Notes: generated from the letters alone by a model not told the origin. Positions 44,201-52,027 are shown, counted from the stretch's first letter. The stretch: DNA of 64,000 nucleotides from a virus (IMGVR_UViG_3300042691_032880:1-64000); one strand, 5' to 3'. Numbers and translations are program-made.

Positions 44201-44238
44201 GTATCTTCAAGGTTGCTTGCGGGAATCCTACAGCTCAT
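32275..44238 (-). CDS. Giant virion RNA polymerase, 3,987 aa
   Basis: The DFDID metal-binding motif at 2838-2842 (in LAGSDFDIDTLYAYIKASYY) is the catalytic signature of the YonO-like RNA polymerase of crAss-like phages, known from phi14:2 gp66. A second conserved segment, SPFDGQSIH (2339-2347), lies where another polymerase barrel is expected. The first 1,330 residues are extra: an AT-rich GNAT-like insertion (about 128-325) and a zincin-like site HETFH (1228-1232) with a possible third ligand in EEYLADSF (1299-1306). By the phi14:2 precedent it would be packaged, ejected and would transcribe early genes. At nearly 4,000 residues it is much longer than phi14:2 gp66 (about 2,180). Confidence 0.92.
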   Translation of the reverse strand: MSCRIPASNLEDTLFNAFRKDINKYKHLSAVINDVLKLNIPEEAKMHAIWYYSGFMHSAAFKEERLQTKEWSEGKYLRVQQLIEPMITGKIPFDYSYILTSEKGLQSIFPAPATPAPTVTTKVKKGVLELFESNPELANAVYEALGFNKSTFDTKGITLSEETSVGWMSIQLNNKKIGRVKFVNNGEKGQLGLSIEINEEYQNKGYGQIVHILMSDLAKKDYNSNLYSDYQNSSQEIQLLNSLVKKGYAEKIGDIGKASEEYPDSFVTQERAFRIKTSDEIRNVTPQQKQQALQIYSQYLQTTNNPTIEGFKEFVSGKPTTAPAAPVEVEDIPPTTQELIASEIADLADVADNYLLDTFKNIVTLIDSNKESITSDMALAYLENALREVNSRKDSTSKVTIGNVINEEIKKRSQGKEEGEMYIPLPKVPGIGFYKNRPLYEFRRANGEKFEAGYDTVNKRYIYYDPSNPEIHETEIERLPGDQITAIYKKDNGETIDKETLQVRMKLGDVLTGLILGTEKEELSEKLVRDELASTLPVDMRFYDAIRIVAGFQTVDFNRKRLERIRAAYPQRTIETSELPVQVQALQEGKGPILTFIKPIEGFTITVTNPQGDKSFEIDPLTNLAFVYPDNTVVPLDIDNNTHVEMLRNMIRIRNDKAFESVTDIYRYTEDITEAQLDELKKSINTYKAFQMEVTRRLESTGDQSNVDIRDIFFKYYDLTNSPNKLEYKGDEEGAPLAQHIKAFEGRLPMVTQKYNESGELMGDPAEERIPIVVRKTKNVWEIVDTLTLNAASPINKKIIGESGKTYLTIDSYLKGEFGINVAEYMKNFPTWTAAYLNFKVVKDTLKPVAEPMIPKEMVNSPADMVDFIATMLHAFQNASIEKGNTAMIDLDKNGWGFNVIDGIRAEFVILSQVGDKKTFGIKFTMLPNEKNTDEMVEKFNAYSKNFNIKLNRDTLNELYDNLNKVLDYTGTKITKDMSIEDVSREASTAGLVTPVSFPALNELFETYSKFTDEISNGFSKVINTYDTNVSNGRVSGGLLTDKFMTYGLFSGKSLRVFRRGEKLDQLYSYVMVKTTQNNELNLSRKDTAKRVVLPSTVRMKASRPASKTPSSDISSPVINVDHSEPAIDPGIISEPGPGYIDPNTLSEGNAIDDTAFSIVESLEGFLALSEEDFLSEIETAKEFIPSLFEFVRKNFEDVNVDGHALGYLQGEMIALNDALKAKGVAYHETFHVVFRRLLTPEQQTYYLKKAGETLGDYKTDGKGKYIQVGSRKVYASEFRKQRGYVHLSDSQIKDLIYEEYLADSFQSFMADNKVPRTWMQKLFAYLKKLLNLFKKGGRIDNLFYDITLGRFKTAQVRERTTDVERLYSMDFKGIPYLTMDRNNKLMFGNQVIPSGVVSEVSDKMIYYMASIKTAKPDLRDNVVYNLARERILEEYKIENLIAKNPENKAAIIERYGFQYDSTRWLLGALHEEGETFMYRNYTGNLQYQNNPIVNNKVQTNISRFNATKFMNSIMEEYNSVYKDSIEMDMDELDATLKREDDEQESGQQFADAGFANKAPYEGSAYFRMMFKYIPYEYYDSKVGITRTRMIDSKLIFSTIRKITANLQKEEIVPRIVAEIQRLESDIFQYNDELQSQIEQNGIRTPDDITDMIDLRDSLKAVYNVLVDSVGMNPLGYATKNKHILVMFQDVFNTVDARLMQVQLKTKQEWDAENKRFVATGQDYYVSDIVVQGDINKIRNDLRERVTNMRFGMDEIKPSLDVLDEITVTYRNEKNLKQEFMTEDGMFNDAKFRSFVNKVYVAVSKFNLNIPYSVIYTSLGLQAFVGLGGNVNMFHSDSELRMILRANQNLIKEIKNLNYSFWSSQLKMLMSKSAVRTDKERQKQIERGITDDDLKRFLTAYVDSMGEFIMKYNPRISGSVTRDANGNLVNKYVKATPAYVVMMKLQSMFDSVTGKIDIQEGLNKLINEDYMGMTEYFRDNPMLNADIPVLKFFLENLSVGAFAGFSQNFNIFQQFKEGETSTFKTIDDKAYMLSMFGLFTKMTETVIPGTTEKLTTFKRILTQYEATSTSIVVDGLFTNYYDEKGNPVSRNNVKLVTDHVMKMMRQEYNLMLKNFKELNEEGVRRYKGYNTSEKDENGNSLRGFTFNVLSDMFGVNVDPTRIDSALGQRIDLREDLIDLARNNTPFDAILSNPSSKTAIVKAIDSYVNEQYQRFETYLSEIGVQDVDLPLTASPEQFKRNFFANTWVNGMFVNQLFDGPIAVGVKDFANFFKRQKSGAASGSNIYDPSRAEYGNTKTYRSAVIKEIVMYLDNADLSKPMQPTPFLDEDGKPLKSNRKISPFDGQSIHTMDRRMRIADSLGLLDYDSMQIMKRMRFETRSTKEYREGVEKLREAGIVFNSVKSLTAAPMVTIKQSEHTLIRKEVSMLRQGLNYETSMKELEDLYAQADYYAMLIESGAGNEPLTYDPEMSDYDFMKLTSGQPQEEDMTKSLVESYMGIMQQIHSYYRPAVKGPLGGFLHNMLNSMELHRIEQVYDPTSSKKSTVAPLNFDMAQDARPGAYLDLESAVENVPNDLTYLQVETSKITKKVTSGIQQKLLLISQMSKDDPRYKEIRKDLEAYQEGLADFVKSQTERMKRMFNTNDKNIIKKLYANISAGLKEQGADASILQYFELDTTKNQPINPPDMPRLERIMVYYFFSMFNKNIYDKKIEGRKYYHVSPILFPVMEMDGQIVKRMDYKRDPKKYEKATSRYLNMSVEEVVDPKTKEKIKKYTFEVIVPRELEKVDQAFLEKYLSEFFATRIPTEDRRSMFVAKVVDYMDEAYGSNIAAPFQIHLLAGSDFDIDTLYAYIKASYYALDGTRIPYGEYSHYIEKYGMSVPEAKFIEYLTSMSNDELLEDKVNEEVRKIKNQTGYMKESAIAFGEYFEGGKMQEYFNENADILDQPETKQNKKILIPFQRLIATANILRELEASSLPASPGQLVQYITQTKTNPVPEIILNDTLDAKVRILSNEKVFDRFFADTGMRADAVVDDYKNAVERRGLSEKEIYNKQNLYTPTALAVARSLNSESKDSLGIAASFNKGVSMLATINAEMVSNITNSFYQEIVQANPKTGKTSTKIQKVTTDRIVDDAVQLVGSLIGIYADAANNPYPGPLNMNRTTTPVLASMLASGVPKMAAIMFQSLPVIKDIITEYNQTYGSAYSSTQRRFRVSLQKFITKRLDSIKKELNSELINRGLMSDGTLVSDSYKIIYNDDIKPDTQEQISTGTVPIDNFGYRIEDSKGLPVSMEIENLILLNEFNKYLQFGNEISFGITKLTDPLKALRPDFDRFDSLVNDYTKAKAGKLKFFTKATMEKLFETYPVLDENMKSIMYMSDVSRMIMMERTSFMKGLVSLFNTEYGYDVMDIRKDLKSFLAMQIQRSALEEKKDSVAAQIYLEQLDPKNFLGGQVISDYHSLLKAYPNNEFLLAIKTVNIGPPRSGMKVLEIATSKLGSSGKEKAFTDLMFLLESPNVDEKIKAFRIAYHGMIKAGGNMTVGGYYDLLPSFLSRPMAEGIWKLQKRLVDLDKLILSKHKEIDNQDGTYSLPEAAETEYQNAIDSIFSDTFGGMKLDDLITESISKIVSMRLNDESVEEKTSLIRRDKFENISDEQFVQFFETVTPDNHQFIIAKREFKDKLKDEAKITISRPQIRGGVAATAKANSYDLYTPDVTGKLTITIPDITDETADDVRMLLRAADIQGNFKDGFKFPLYKTNIYGQIMVLKKIDGQGIGKTFINTLLETEMGIGSNALELRGKSAEYETVVKQGTSKISPFAFNNQQGAEIHNMINTKPQSTTIMREIKLPDSVNVIPQINKAYQLSESETPSSAIAGRTLTRMDGSKVTTQEQFYRYAYDPRTQRIIQYNPLDETYAEVLFKNDPQRFDNFARIMFNTPTWDALKNDSRFEGFMKGESYIFVYDLVNSVYNPLENRPDGITIKDMDDQIEQEENKCKNP
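43250..43870 (-). other. AT-rich GNAT-like module inside the polymerase gene
   Basis: Codons about 125-325 of the giant polymerase are clearly richer in A and T than the flanks. The encoded segment starts LELFESNPELANAVYEALGF, contains LGLSIEINEEYQNKGYGQIVHILMSDLAKK, which has the strand-turn-helix and (Q/R)xxGxG-like turn (YQNKGYG) of GNAT acetyltransferases, and ends with TPQQKQQALQIYSQYL and NPTIEGFKEFVSGKP. I recall these two end motifs flanking different inserts in other giant phage proteins. Confidence 0.55.
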
Positions 44239-47200
44239 TACTCGCAGTATGTGGAATTTTCATTAAGTGAATTGAAGGGATTGATTCCGTCATCCTTCAC
44301 AGGCGCAGCAATGGATGCGTCTATCGATTCCCGTATGTTTTTGAGTTTTTTGGAAGAGATCTTGTTTATCATGTTTGTCTCCCTTCCTATACGCATATTG
44401 ACCATTCCCGTAGTAGATGGACGGGTGGTCTTTGCGGCTGCCTTTTTACCTTTCTTTTCGAAACTGGTTTGTACCTGATCAACAGCGTCAGCTACGCTTT
44501 TCTTCTTTGCTCCCTTTTTTGGTTTAGACTCTGCTGGTACTGTCTCATCACCTCGTTTGCGTTTTGAGGGCTTACCAGCTTCAGTAGACTTCGCATCTCG
44601 TTCCTTTTTCGAAGTATTTCGCTTCGTAGCTTTTCGGTCTCTTGCTTGTTTGGTTCCATCCTTGTCTTTTTCTGTAAGTAAGGTATCAATAGGGTTTATG
44701 TATTCCTTGGTAAGCTGTGTAAGGAATCCATTGACAATCGGATTGTTAATGTAAATACTCCACTGTTTCTTTATCTTCTTCCTAAGGTCACCTGCCCACA
44801 GTGCTAACTCAACGAGTTCATCTGCAGTCATTTGACCTCTTGTCTCTGAATTACCAAATTTAGTTCTTAATTCAGTAATATTATCAGGAGTATTGACATT
44901 TATTATCTTGTTCAGCTTGAACTGGTCCATTATCTCCTGACGCACTCTCTTGGTCGTCGACTCTTCGGTAATGACCGTATCTATAGCTGCAATTGCCTCA
45001 TCCAACGCATCACTCATGTCTTGCATATCCTGAGGATCAGTAGGCACCTCAGGCATTGCGAAGTTGATAAAGGCATTGACTACCGCAGCATACTGTTGTC
45101 CCTTATCGGAATTACGAACGCTTAAACGCTGGGGAATCATTTTGACGTTCTTACCCTTGCGTCTTTCCTGTTGCCATAAGAATGCACTCAGTTCTCCAAG
45201 TTCATTATACTCAAGGGTATAATATATACCGTTTATCTGAACAGCTGTAAGTTGCTTTCTTCCTGTAACTTCATCAAAATCAAGGAAATAGTCTACAGCA
45301 AGCTCTCCTTCTTCGGTAGCTTCAATGACAGGATTAGGATTAGGAGAAACAACTGCCGCATTCTCAGGAGCCAGCATTGGATATGCTAGACTCAAACCAT
45401 CGTAGTCATCAGTAGTTGTCTCTTCATTTGACTCTGGTAGACTGGTAACTGCACCATCAGACCATTCAATCGTGAATGCTCCTTCAGGAGTCATTCGCAA
45501 TGTACCACTCTCACCATTCAGAACAACTGTCTGGTCAACATGATTTATAAGCTTCTTTTTCTCATTGTCAAGTTCCTCGACCAACTCTGCACTTTCCCGT
45601 TCCGTAGGTTTGTTCAAAGCGGCTTGGTATTCCTGGTATTTGATTTCTTCAATTACATCCAAGTACTGCCTTAACTTCTCAAAGTTGTCGATTGGAACTT
45701 CGCCTTCACCTGCGATAAGTTCATAGGTCGCAGGTATTGTAACAGTATCAAATGCGATACGGGAACCATCAGGATGCTGATAATGGCGATTTATAGTACG
45801 TTGTGCAGGGTCGCTGCTATCATAAGGAAATCCGTCTGCAAGCTCATCAAGGTTATAACGCATTGCAATGTAAGCGTCAGCTTCATCATATTTGTTTGCG
45901 TCATAAAGATCATAGACCGATATTGGCAGTTTGCTGCGTGCAATAGCTATATCTTCCTCACGCTTAGCTTGTTCCTTTTTGATTTCCTCTTGAGCCTCTT
46001 TGAACATTCCCAGAAGAAGTTCATTCTTCTTCTCTACCAGGTTGTTCATGATCTCCTGTAACTTGTTATAGTTCTTATAGGTACCGTACGGGGTCTTGCT
46101 GAACTCAAGCAAATCCTGCATCAACTTCTGGGTATCCTCGTTTTCAAAGAACTTCTGTCCCTCACTACCGAGTTCCTTGAGCATGTTCAACTGATCGTAG
46201 AGCAATCTTGCATGCGCACCTGCTCTAGCATCCATTGAGTTCTCATAGAACTTGGTCATGTTATCTGGATCACTCAGCAGATTGACCGCCTGCATGTATT
46301 CGTGATGATCCTTTCCAAGAGTTATGTAATCGTATATGTCAGTGATTGCAGAGTAAACCTCCTCCTTGTTTACAACAGAAGTCAATCCCGCCTGTTTGTT
46401 TTTCAAAGCAAGGTATTCGGCAAGGTTGTCTGCCACACTCCTCATTTCTGAGTTTATCCTCGATGCCTTTGGACGAGTGTAACGAATCTTATTGTCAGGA
46501 TTGTTGGGGTCAACCTCCTCGACACTTTCATACATCTCATCTTTTATCTTTTCCAGGAGTTCAATCTCCCTTTGCTTAGAGGCTATTATGTCCTTGGCAT
46601 TCTGATCCAGAATACCAGATTCCTGCAATGACTTTATCTCGTTGTTGAGTATCAGAACCTGGTCAGATATTTCCTTTGAATCCACAATGGTATTCCAAGA
46701 ACTAGCCAGACTATTACCGATACTTTTGAGTTGACTGACTCTTCTGATTATCTCCTCACTGCGTACTGTAGCCTGTTGTCCTTTGGCTTCAGCAAATGCA
46801 ACCGTTTCAATCGCATCCATCAATGCAGCCTTGCGGATGCTGTACTTCATCTTGGATGAAGGATCCTTCATGTATTCATCCAGACTCAACATCAAACCGT
46901 ACTTGGTCTGATATTTGTCATACAACTCACTGAAGGTATTCACATTGGATGCGATTTCATCCATTACCTCCTTTGGAGAGGATTTCTTCAAGTCCTTGGG
47001 TGTGTAACCGAAAGCCTCCTTGAATTCTTTTTCACTGAAGTTTTCACCGTAACCCTTTAGGAACTGGTACATGTAATCCATTGTACCTGTACGCTTTGCA
47101 TACATGACCGCCTGTATGAGAGCGGAATCCTTGTTGTTGAAGTATTGGTATTTATTACCGTTTGCAACCGCATCACGCATGTTCTGACCATATTCGGTCT

Positions 47201-49133
47201 GTAACTTGAGTGTCTTGAGATGCTCGTTCAATACGTTCTTACTTACATCGCTACTGTTATAGAAGTTGTTAAGGACATCTATCATCCTTCCAACCGACTC
47301 AGCTTGTTCTTTTGATTGAGCTGAAAACGCCTTGTGTGCGTATTGCGCGCTGTTTACTATGGGGTTGACAAACATACCTGTCATAGCACCCATCAAGAAT
47401 ACCTTCGCACCTTGTTTACCCAACTGCGATTCAACAGCTTCATTAAATGACTCACCCCAATTGTTCACACCATTGCGATACAAGTCAGTGTAATAGTCTA
47501 CATAGAATGCATTAGTACCTTCTTGCAGGTTTTCCTGGAGACCTTCAACTACTTGAAAATTAGTGACTCCGCGCAATACATCCTTACCGATTTCCCATGC
47601 AAGTACTTTCTTTCCAAAATCCCTTTTGATTTGACCAGCAACACCGATTGTTCCAAACAAACCTTGGAAACCTTTCAGTTGGTAGTGTTTTGGTACACCT
47701 TTTCTGATTACGGTTTTGACACCAAGGTCCCTTGCAAGATCGCTACCTACGGCATTTTTGAGCTGAGTAAGTAACCTGGAATCCATTCCAAACCTTCCAA
47801 GAAGATTCCCAAACATGATCTTATTGCTGATAGCAAGTATCGCAACGTTGGTACTGAAGGTGGATCCAGCACTCTGGAATGCCATGTTTCTACGCTGAAG
47901 ATACTCCTCACCTGTGAGTGTTGTCTTACCATTTAACTCATCTAGAAAAGCATTATGGTCCATGAACTCCTTGTAGTTCGCACCCATTTCAATGGCTGCT
48001 TCACCAGCTGCCATCTGCCATTCTGCAAATGATCTACGGAGTCCACCTGCACCTATCTGCATGATTGCTCCAGTGGTCAACTCAGCATTTCTTGCAGCTG
48101 ATGCAAGTCTTGCAGCATCAGCCATGTGTCCGACAAATGGAATTTTAGATGCAATTTTCATCGCATTGTCCCATACGTTGACACCAGCTGCTGCACCAGC
48201 TAATCCTGCGTTGGTTGATGCATTCATCAACCTGAGATCTTCAACTACAAGCTTACCAGTTCTTGCTGGCTGTTGTAACATGTACCTGCTGGCACCAAGT
48301 TCGAAAGTTCCAGCTTTCGTAGTGGAAAGCTTTGCAATGTCATCCGTAGCGGAAGCATTGAACATTCTAACCACATTACTCCAGAAAGTATTAAGTTTGG
48401 AAGTGGTGTTTGCAGCTTGTCCTGCAACCACACCTGCAGCTGGAGCTACACCACCACGGGACGCAAGTGCTCCTGATACCAAAGATGTTGCAGCCCACTC
48501 AGTACCTAGTTCCGCCAGCGTACCGAAAGTATAACCGAGATTCTGTATTGTTTCAGCAAGAAATCCCTTGGTAAGGAAGTCGTCTTCGGTACCGCGTTCG
48601 TAAAATATCGGATTCTCCTTCTGACTCTTTTCGAGTTCATAAGCAAGCATTTCAGTCTCTCCCTCTGTGGGTTTGAGATAATCCGCATCAAGATTGAATA
48701 ATGCTTTTGCAGCTCGTGGCCATACGTATGCTGATTGTGAAAACGAAGCCATGAAACTGTCTTTGAATCCTCCCCATCCTGTGGCTACTGCATCCCATGC
48801 ATCCCAATTCTCCAACGCAAGCTTTTCGTTGTTAAGCGAAGGCATGTAGCGTTCATTATATATATTGGGAAACTGGTCATACCTCTCTTTTCCTTCCTGA
48901 CTATAGGTTACTCTGGTGGTATAGTCAGCAGCCTCTTGATCCTTACTGTATTTTGCAGAAGCATTGTCAACTGCGGATAAGAAAGGATCCCTCACTGGAG
49001 TAGATGGACTATCCATGTTCTGATCTTCCGCAACAACAGGAGCTGTCAAATTTGCATCAGGTGTCTGCATATGATCAGCAGACAACCCATTCATATCAAA
49101 TTCTTGGGAATCAATACCTAAGATGTTGTCCAT
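44238..49133 (-). CDS. Large virion cargo protein, 1,631 aa
   Basis: The N-terminal 130 residues are acidic and mixed. Residues about 200-340 hold several Ala/Gly-rich hydrophobic stretches (LVSGALASRGGVAPAAGVVAG, AGLAGAAAGVNVWD), and another is near 580 (VFLMGAMTGMFVNPIV), as expected of a protein that crosses or lines a membrane during ejection. The middle is coiled coil. The last 150 residues are an extreme Lys/Arg-rich tail (KQARDRKATKRNTSKKERDAK, KRKRGDE, KPKKGAKKK). It overlaps the RNA polymerase by one base, so it is probably produced and packaged with it. Confidence 0.8.
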   Translation of the reverse strand: MDNILGIDSQEFDMNGLSADHMQTPDANLTAPVVAEDQNMDSPSTPVRDPFLSAVDNASAKYSKDQEAADYTTRVTYSQEGKERYDQFPNIYNERYMPSLNNEKLALENWDAWDAVATGWGGFKDSFMASFSQSAYVWPRAAKALFNLDADYLKPTEGETEMLAYELEKSQKENPIFYERGTEDDFLTKGFLAETIQNLGYTFGTLAELGTEWAATSLVSGALASRGGVAPAAGVVAGQAANTTSKLNTFWSNVVRMFNASATDDIAKLSTTKAGTFELGASRYMLQQPARTGKLVVEDLRLMNASTNAGLAGAAAGVNVWDNAMKIASKIPFVGHMADAARLASAARNAELTTGAIMQIGAGGLRRSFAEWQMAAGEAAIEMGANYKEFMDHNAFLDELNGKTTLTGEEYLQRRNMAFQSAGSTFSTNVAILAISNKIMFGNLLGRFGMDSRLLTQLKNAVGSDLARDLGVKTVIRKGVPKHYQLKGFQGLFGTIGVAGQIKRDFGKKVLAWEIGKDVLRGVTNFQVVEGLQENLQEGTNAFYVDYYTDLYRNGVNNWGESFNEAVESQLGKQGAKVFLMGAMTGMFVNPIVNSAQYAHKAFSAQSKEQAESVGRMIDVLNNFYNSSDVSKNVLNEHLKTLKLQTEYGQNMRDAVANGNKYQYFNNKDSALIQAVMYAKRTGTMDYMYQFLKGYGENFSEKEFKEAFGYTPKDLKKSSPKEVMDEIASNVNTFSELYDKYQTKYGLMLSLDEYMKDPSSKMKYSIRKAALMDAIETVAFAEAKGQQATVRSEEIIRRVSQLKSIGNSLASSWNTIVDSKEISDQVLILNNEIKSLQESGILDQNAKDIIASKQREIELLEKIKDEMYESVEEVDPNNPDNKIRYTRPKASRINSEMRSVADNLAEYLALKNKQAGLTSVVNKEEVYSAITDIYDYITLGKDHHEYMQAVNLLSDPDNMTKFYENSMDARAGAHARLLYDQLNMLKELGSEGQKFFENEDTQKLMQDLLEFSKTPYGTYKNYNKLQEIMNNLVEKKNELLLGMFKEAQEEIKKEQAKREEDIAIARSKLPISVYDLYDANKYDEADAYIAMRYNLDELADGFPYDSSDPAQRTINRHYQHPDGSRIAFDTVTIPATYELIAGEGEVPIDNFEKLRQYLDVIEEIKYQEYQAALNKPTERESAELVEELDNEKKKLINHVDQTVVLNGESGTLRMTPEGAFTIEWSDGAVTSLPESNEETTTDDYDGLSLAYPMLAPENAAVVSPNPNPVIEATEEGELAVDYFLDFDEVTGRKQLTAVQINGIYYTLEYNELGELSAFLWQQERRKGKNVKMIPQRLSVRNSDKGQQYAAVVNAFINFAMPEVPTDPQDMQDMSDALDEAIAAIDTVITEESTTKRVRQEIMDQFKLNKIINVNTPDNITELRTKFGNSETRGQMTADELVELALWAGDLRKKIKKQWSIYINNPIVNGFLTQLTKEYINPIDTLLTEKDKDGTKQARDRKATKRNTSKKERDAKSTEAGKPSKRKRGDETVPAESKPKKGAKKKSVADAVDQVQTSFEKKGKKAAAKTTRPSTTGMVNMRIGRETNMINKISSKKLKNIRESIDASIAAPVKDDGINPFNSLNENSTYCE

Positions 49134-49135
49134 AA

Positions 49136-52027
49136 TTAGAAGTTTACACGTGGATCACTCCAAGGAATGTAATTGGGATTTGTGCTAGCTGCTACACCGT
49201 TATTGGTTATCCTGTTGTAACTGTTTGAAGTGTTTTCGTTATCATAGGATACACCTAAAGTATAAAGGAACTTGTTCACTTTATTGTCAGCATATGCTCC
49301 TGTAGTCGGATTACGTAAATCAGCAACAGTAACACCTGCACTACTACCTGTTGCAGTATTGGCTGTAACATCTATTACCTTGGGAGGTTGGTTCTCATAC
49401 ATGATTGTAGCATATAATCTACCGTCAGCTCCCGCCGAAAGTTTTCCTCCAGGAATAGTCATAGTCAAAGATTGAGGGAAATTGACTTCTCCTGTTGAAT
49501 TTTGTGTAACCTTACTTACCCAACTTCTTCTTGGACTTATATCTTCTTCTTGCATCAGACTGATAAGCCTATCGCGAAACTCATTCTTTACCACTGTTAC
49601 TTTTCCGCTACTTAATTCTATAGTCTGCTGTCTTGGTATCACACCTTCAGAAATAACTTTCTCAAAAGGCATTTTGAATTCCAGGTAGTTTACATCTTGT
49701 CCAGCAACAGCTTTAGATGGGTTCATTCCCAAAGCATTGATCATTTTCTTGGCATTACCTCCTTCACCTGTTTTAACAAGAAGTGGTATTCTTGCCACTA
49801 TGTAATCAGTTCCGCCTTCTTTCTTTCTATATATCATGGTACCCTGGGATCCCATGAACTCAGATAGATTCTGTCCACCTACCGCCAAGTCTTTAAAATT
49901 CTGCAATTCCGTTTCACCATCCATTCCTATGAACTCTCCAGTTTTTCTATCAATTACACCGATGTAATCGGAAGCCTGGATGATCTTTGAGAACAAACTG
50001 TAATCAAAATCTTCAGGTTTTGAAGAGTTTAGCATAATACTGCTGTATTTGGTAGCAGTCAGGTTATCATAGTTCTCAACTTGAGATGTAGGTATTAGTC
50101 TTCTATATATAGCGTCTTTTACATCTTGATTAATATTAGCACCTTCAAGTTTTGCATAGTCAATAGCATATGCATTTCCAGCACCTCTAACTACAAATTG
50201 TCTAATATCAACATTACCAATTGGTACAGGAACAGCACTATTTGCAATGCCTGTTAGATGTTTATTCGTTTCACCCCACATCGATATGTAGTTCTCACGC
50301 GCTACATTAGACTCTCTGAGTTTGTCAAGAGCATAAGTACCAAAATTCTTATCATTCTTTGCGTTCTTACCTACTGCGCTACTAATAGTACCAGATATAT
50401 CTTGCCAAGATGCTTTTAACGGATTTAAATTAGAACCAACAGCCTTCAAGTACCTGCTTAAATGAACAGCTTGTTCTTGAGTAAGTTGTGCATTGTTTGC
50501 TTTAGCGGTTAACGCCATTGAAACCTTTTGCAAATCAAAGTTGATATTATTCGCTCCACTTATTACAGCTGCACCGTTTGCTTGCCTTTGTACCTGAAGA
50601 TTCGCACCTATTGCAAGGATTGTAGGATCATTGTATGCTTGCAAACTTTTATCAAAGTTACCTGCAATCTCTTGTGAATAAGCAGACTGGAGACTGCGTT
50701 TTCCAGCATCAATGAGAGGACCTTTTTCAACACCTTGTACAGAACCTGCAACCTTACCTTCCAGTTCCAGTTTGCGAATTTCAAACTCCTCCTTACGATC
50801 CTGCATCTTTTCAGCATGTGCGAACTCCGCTTGTTTCATTGCCCAAGAATGAGCTTGTTGGTCTTCTTGTAGTGCAACAGGATCACCTGCAAGTGTAACT
50901 TTGCTATTAGCCGCCCACTTCATTGCAAACGCATTGGCGTACTGATTCCTTACTTGACTATAAAACATCTGTCCAGGATTGGAACTAAAGTTCTGGATAG
51001 CCTTGTTCTTCAAATCTTGATCGGATGTCTTGCCATTACGAAGTTTGGTCAACTCATCAGTAAACCTCTCCTTTTGTTCACGAAGCACATCAACATGTTC
51101 CATCAAACGAGGGTCCAGTCCTTTTGGATACTTCTTGCGATAAGCGCGCATCTCATTATCAATGAGACTGATGTTTTGCTCAAGGTCGGTAATATCGTCA
51201 TTATAATCCTTGACATATGCATCAGCAAACTCATTTGACAATTTACCAATCGCAGCTTGTTCCGTAAGAGTCGGATCCTGCGCCATCAAACTTTTTATTT
51301 GTTTGTCAGCTACAACCATCGCTTCTATGGAATCCTGACGATCAAACTTGGTACCTACCGTGTTTTTGTACCATTGATTGAAAGTACCTAGGACTTCCTT
51401 GTTGAGACCGTTGACACGGGTCACCAAGTACTTGTTCTCACTAGTTGTCCTGCTAAACTCCAATCCTTGTTCTTTTGCCATTTTGGAAGCGTATTCAATC
51501 CTGTCTTCCCATGGCATCCAGTTATGTACAGCAGCAGCTTCAATTGAACCGTCGCCACGTTTTGTCTTTCTAAGACGCTCCCTTCCAATATTAAGGTAAT
51601 CATCCATGATAGGACTCCATGTAGCACGTTCATCCTTATTGGTACTGTTCATCATGGACCTGCTCTTTGCAATCTGAGAGTTTTGAGCGGAGGTCTTGTA
51701 CAAATCAGTGAGGTATTCCTTATCATTAGTCAATGGTTCAAACAATGACAACGCCTGCTGCATGTTTGCAGCATTAGCCAAATCCAGGTAAGCTACCTGT
51801 TTAAGGTATCCATCGGCTTTCTTAAGGAAGTCCGCTCTGAACTGTTCGTTATCGCTAGATGATAATTCCCTGTTTATCAAGGAACTATACATCGACTTCC
51901 ACTGGTCTACACCTCTTTCATAACGCTTCTGTAAAGAAGATAATGCCGTACCTAGAAAACTATAGTCTACAGGTGTAGGTGCAAATGTTTGAACGTCGTC
52001 CGTTACACCTTTAATATATGTTGCCAT
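49136..52027 (-). CDS. Large helical virion protein, 963 aa
   Basis: The N-terminus (TPVDYSFLGTALSSLQKRYERGVDQWKSMYSSLINRELS) and the following helical repeats resemble the conserved cargo proteins encoded beside the RNA polymerase in crAss-like phages. Residues 280-340 and 400-450 are coiled coil. The C-terminal 350 residues are beta-rich (IYRKKEGGTDYIVARIPLLV, SLTMTIPGGKLSAGADGRLYATIMY). No enzymatic motif was seen. It lies two bases from the 1,631-residue gene. Confidence 0.78.
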   Translation of the reverse strand: MATYIKGVTDDVQTFAPTPVDYSFLGTALSSLQKRYERGVDQWKSMYSSLINRELSSSDNEQFRADFLKKADGYLKQVAYLDLANAANMQQALSLFEPLTNDKEYLTDLYKTSAQNSQIAKSRSMMNSTNKDERATWSPIMDDYLNIGRERLRKTKRGDGSIEAAAVHNWMPWEDRIEYASKMAKEQGLEFSRTTSENKYLVTRVNGLNKEVLGTFNQWYKNTVGTKFDRQDSIEAMVVADKQIKSLMAQDPTLTEQAAIGKLSNEFADAYVKDYNDDITDLEQNISLIDNEMRAYRKKYPKGLDPRLMEHVDVLREQKERFTDELTKLRNGKTSDQDLKNKAIQNFSSNPGQMFYSQVRNQYANAFAMKWAANSKVTLAGDPVALQEDQQAHSWAMKQAEFAHAEKMQDRKEEFEIRKLELEGKVAGSVQGVEKGPLIDAGKRSLQSAYSQEIAGNFDKSLQAYNDPTILAIGANLQVQRQANGAAVISGANNINFDLQKVSMALTAKANNAQLTQEQAVHLSRYLKAVGSNLNPLKASWQDISGTISSAVGKNAKNDKNFGTYALDKLRESNVARENYISMWGETNKHLTGIANSAVPVPIGNVDIRQFVVRGAGNAYAIDYAKLEGANINQDVKDAIYRRLIPTSQVENYDNLTATKYSSIMLNSSKPEDFDYSLFSKIIQASDYIGVIDRKTGEFIGMDGETELQNFKDLAVGGQNLSEFMGSQGTMIYRKKEGGTDYIVARIPLLVKTGEGGNAKKMINALGMNPSKAVAGQDVNYLEFKMPFEKVISEGVIPRQQTIELSSGKVTVVKNEFRDRLISLMQEEDISPRRSWVSKVTQNSTGEVNFPQSLTMTIPGGKLSAGADGRLYATIMYENQPPKVIDVTANTATGSSAGVTVADLRNPTTGAYADNKVNKFLYTLGVSYDNENTSNSYNRITNNGVAASTNPNYIPWSDPRVNF

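Noticed and set aside
25390-44238. Inteins or group I/II introns in the giant genes
   Set aside because: The frames are continuous and no intein splice motifs or intron endonuclease were noticed; the AT-rich segment at 43250-43870 looks like an inserted domain without splicing signals.
47992-48534. A 180-codon plus-strand frame inside the 1,631-residue gene
   Set aside because: Its Ala/Pro/Ser-rich sequence mirrors the Ala/Gly-rich helices coded on the other strand; no start signal or domain was seen.
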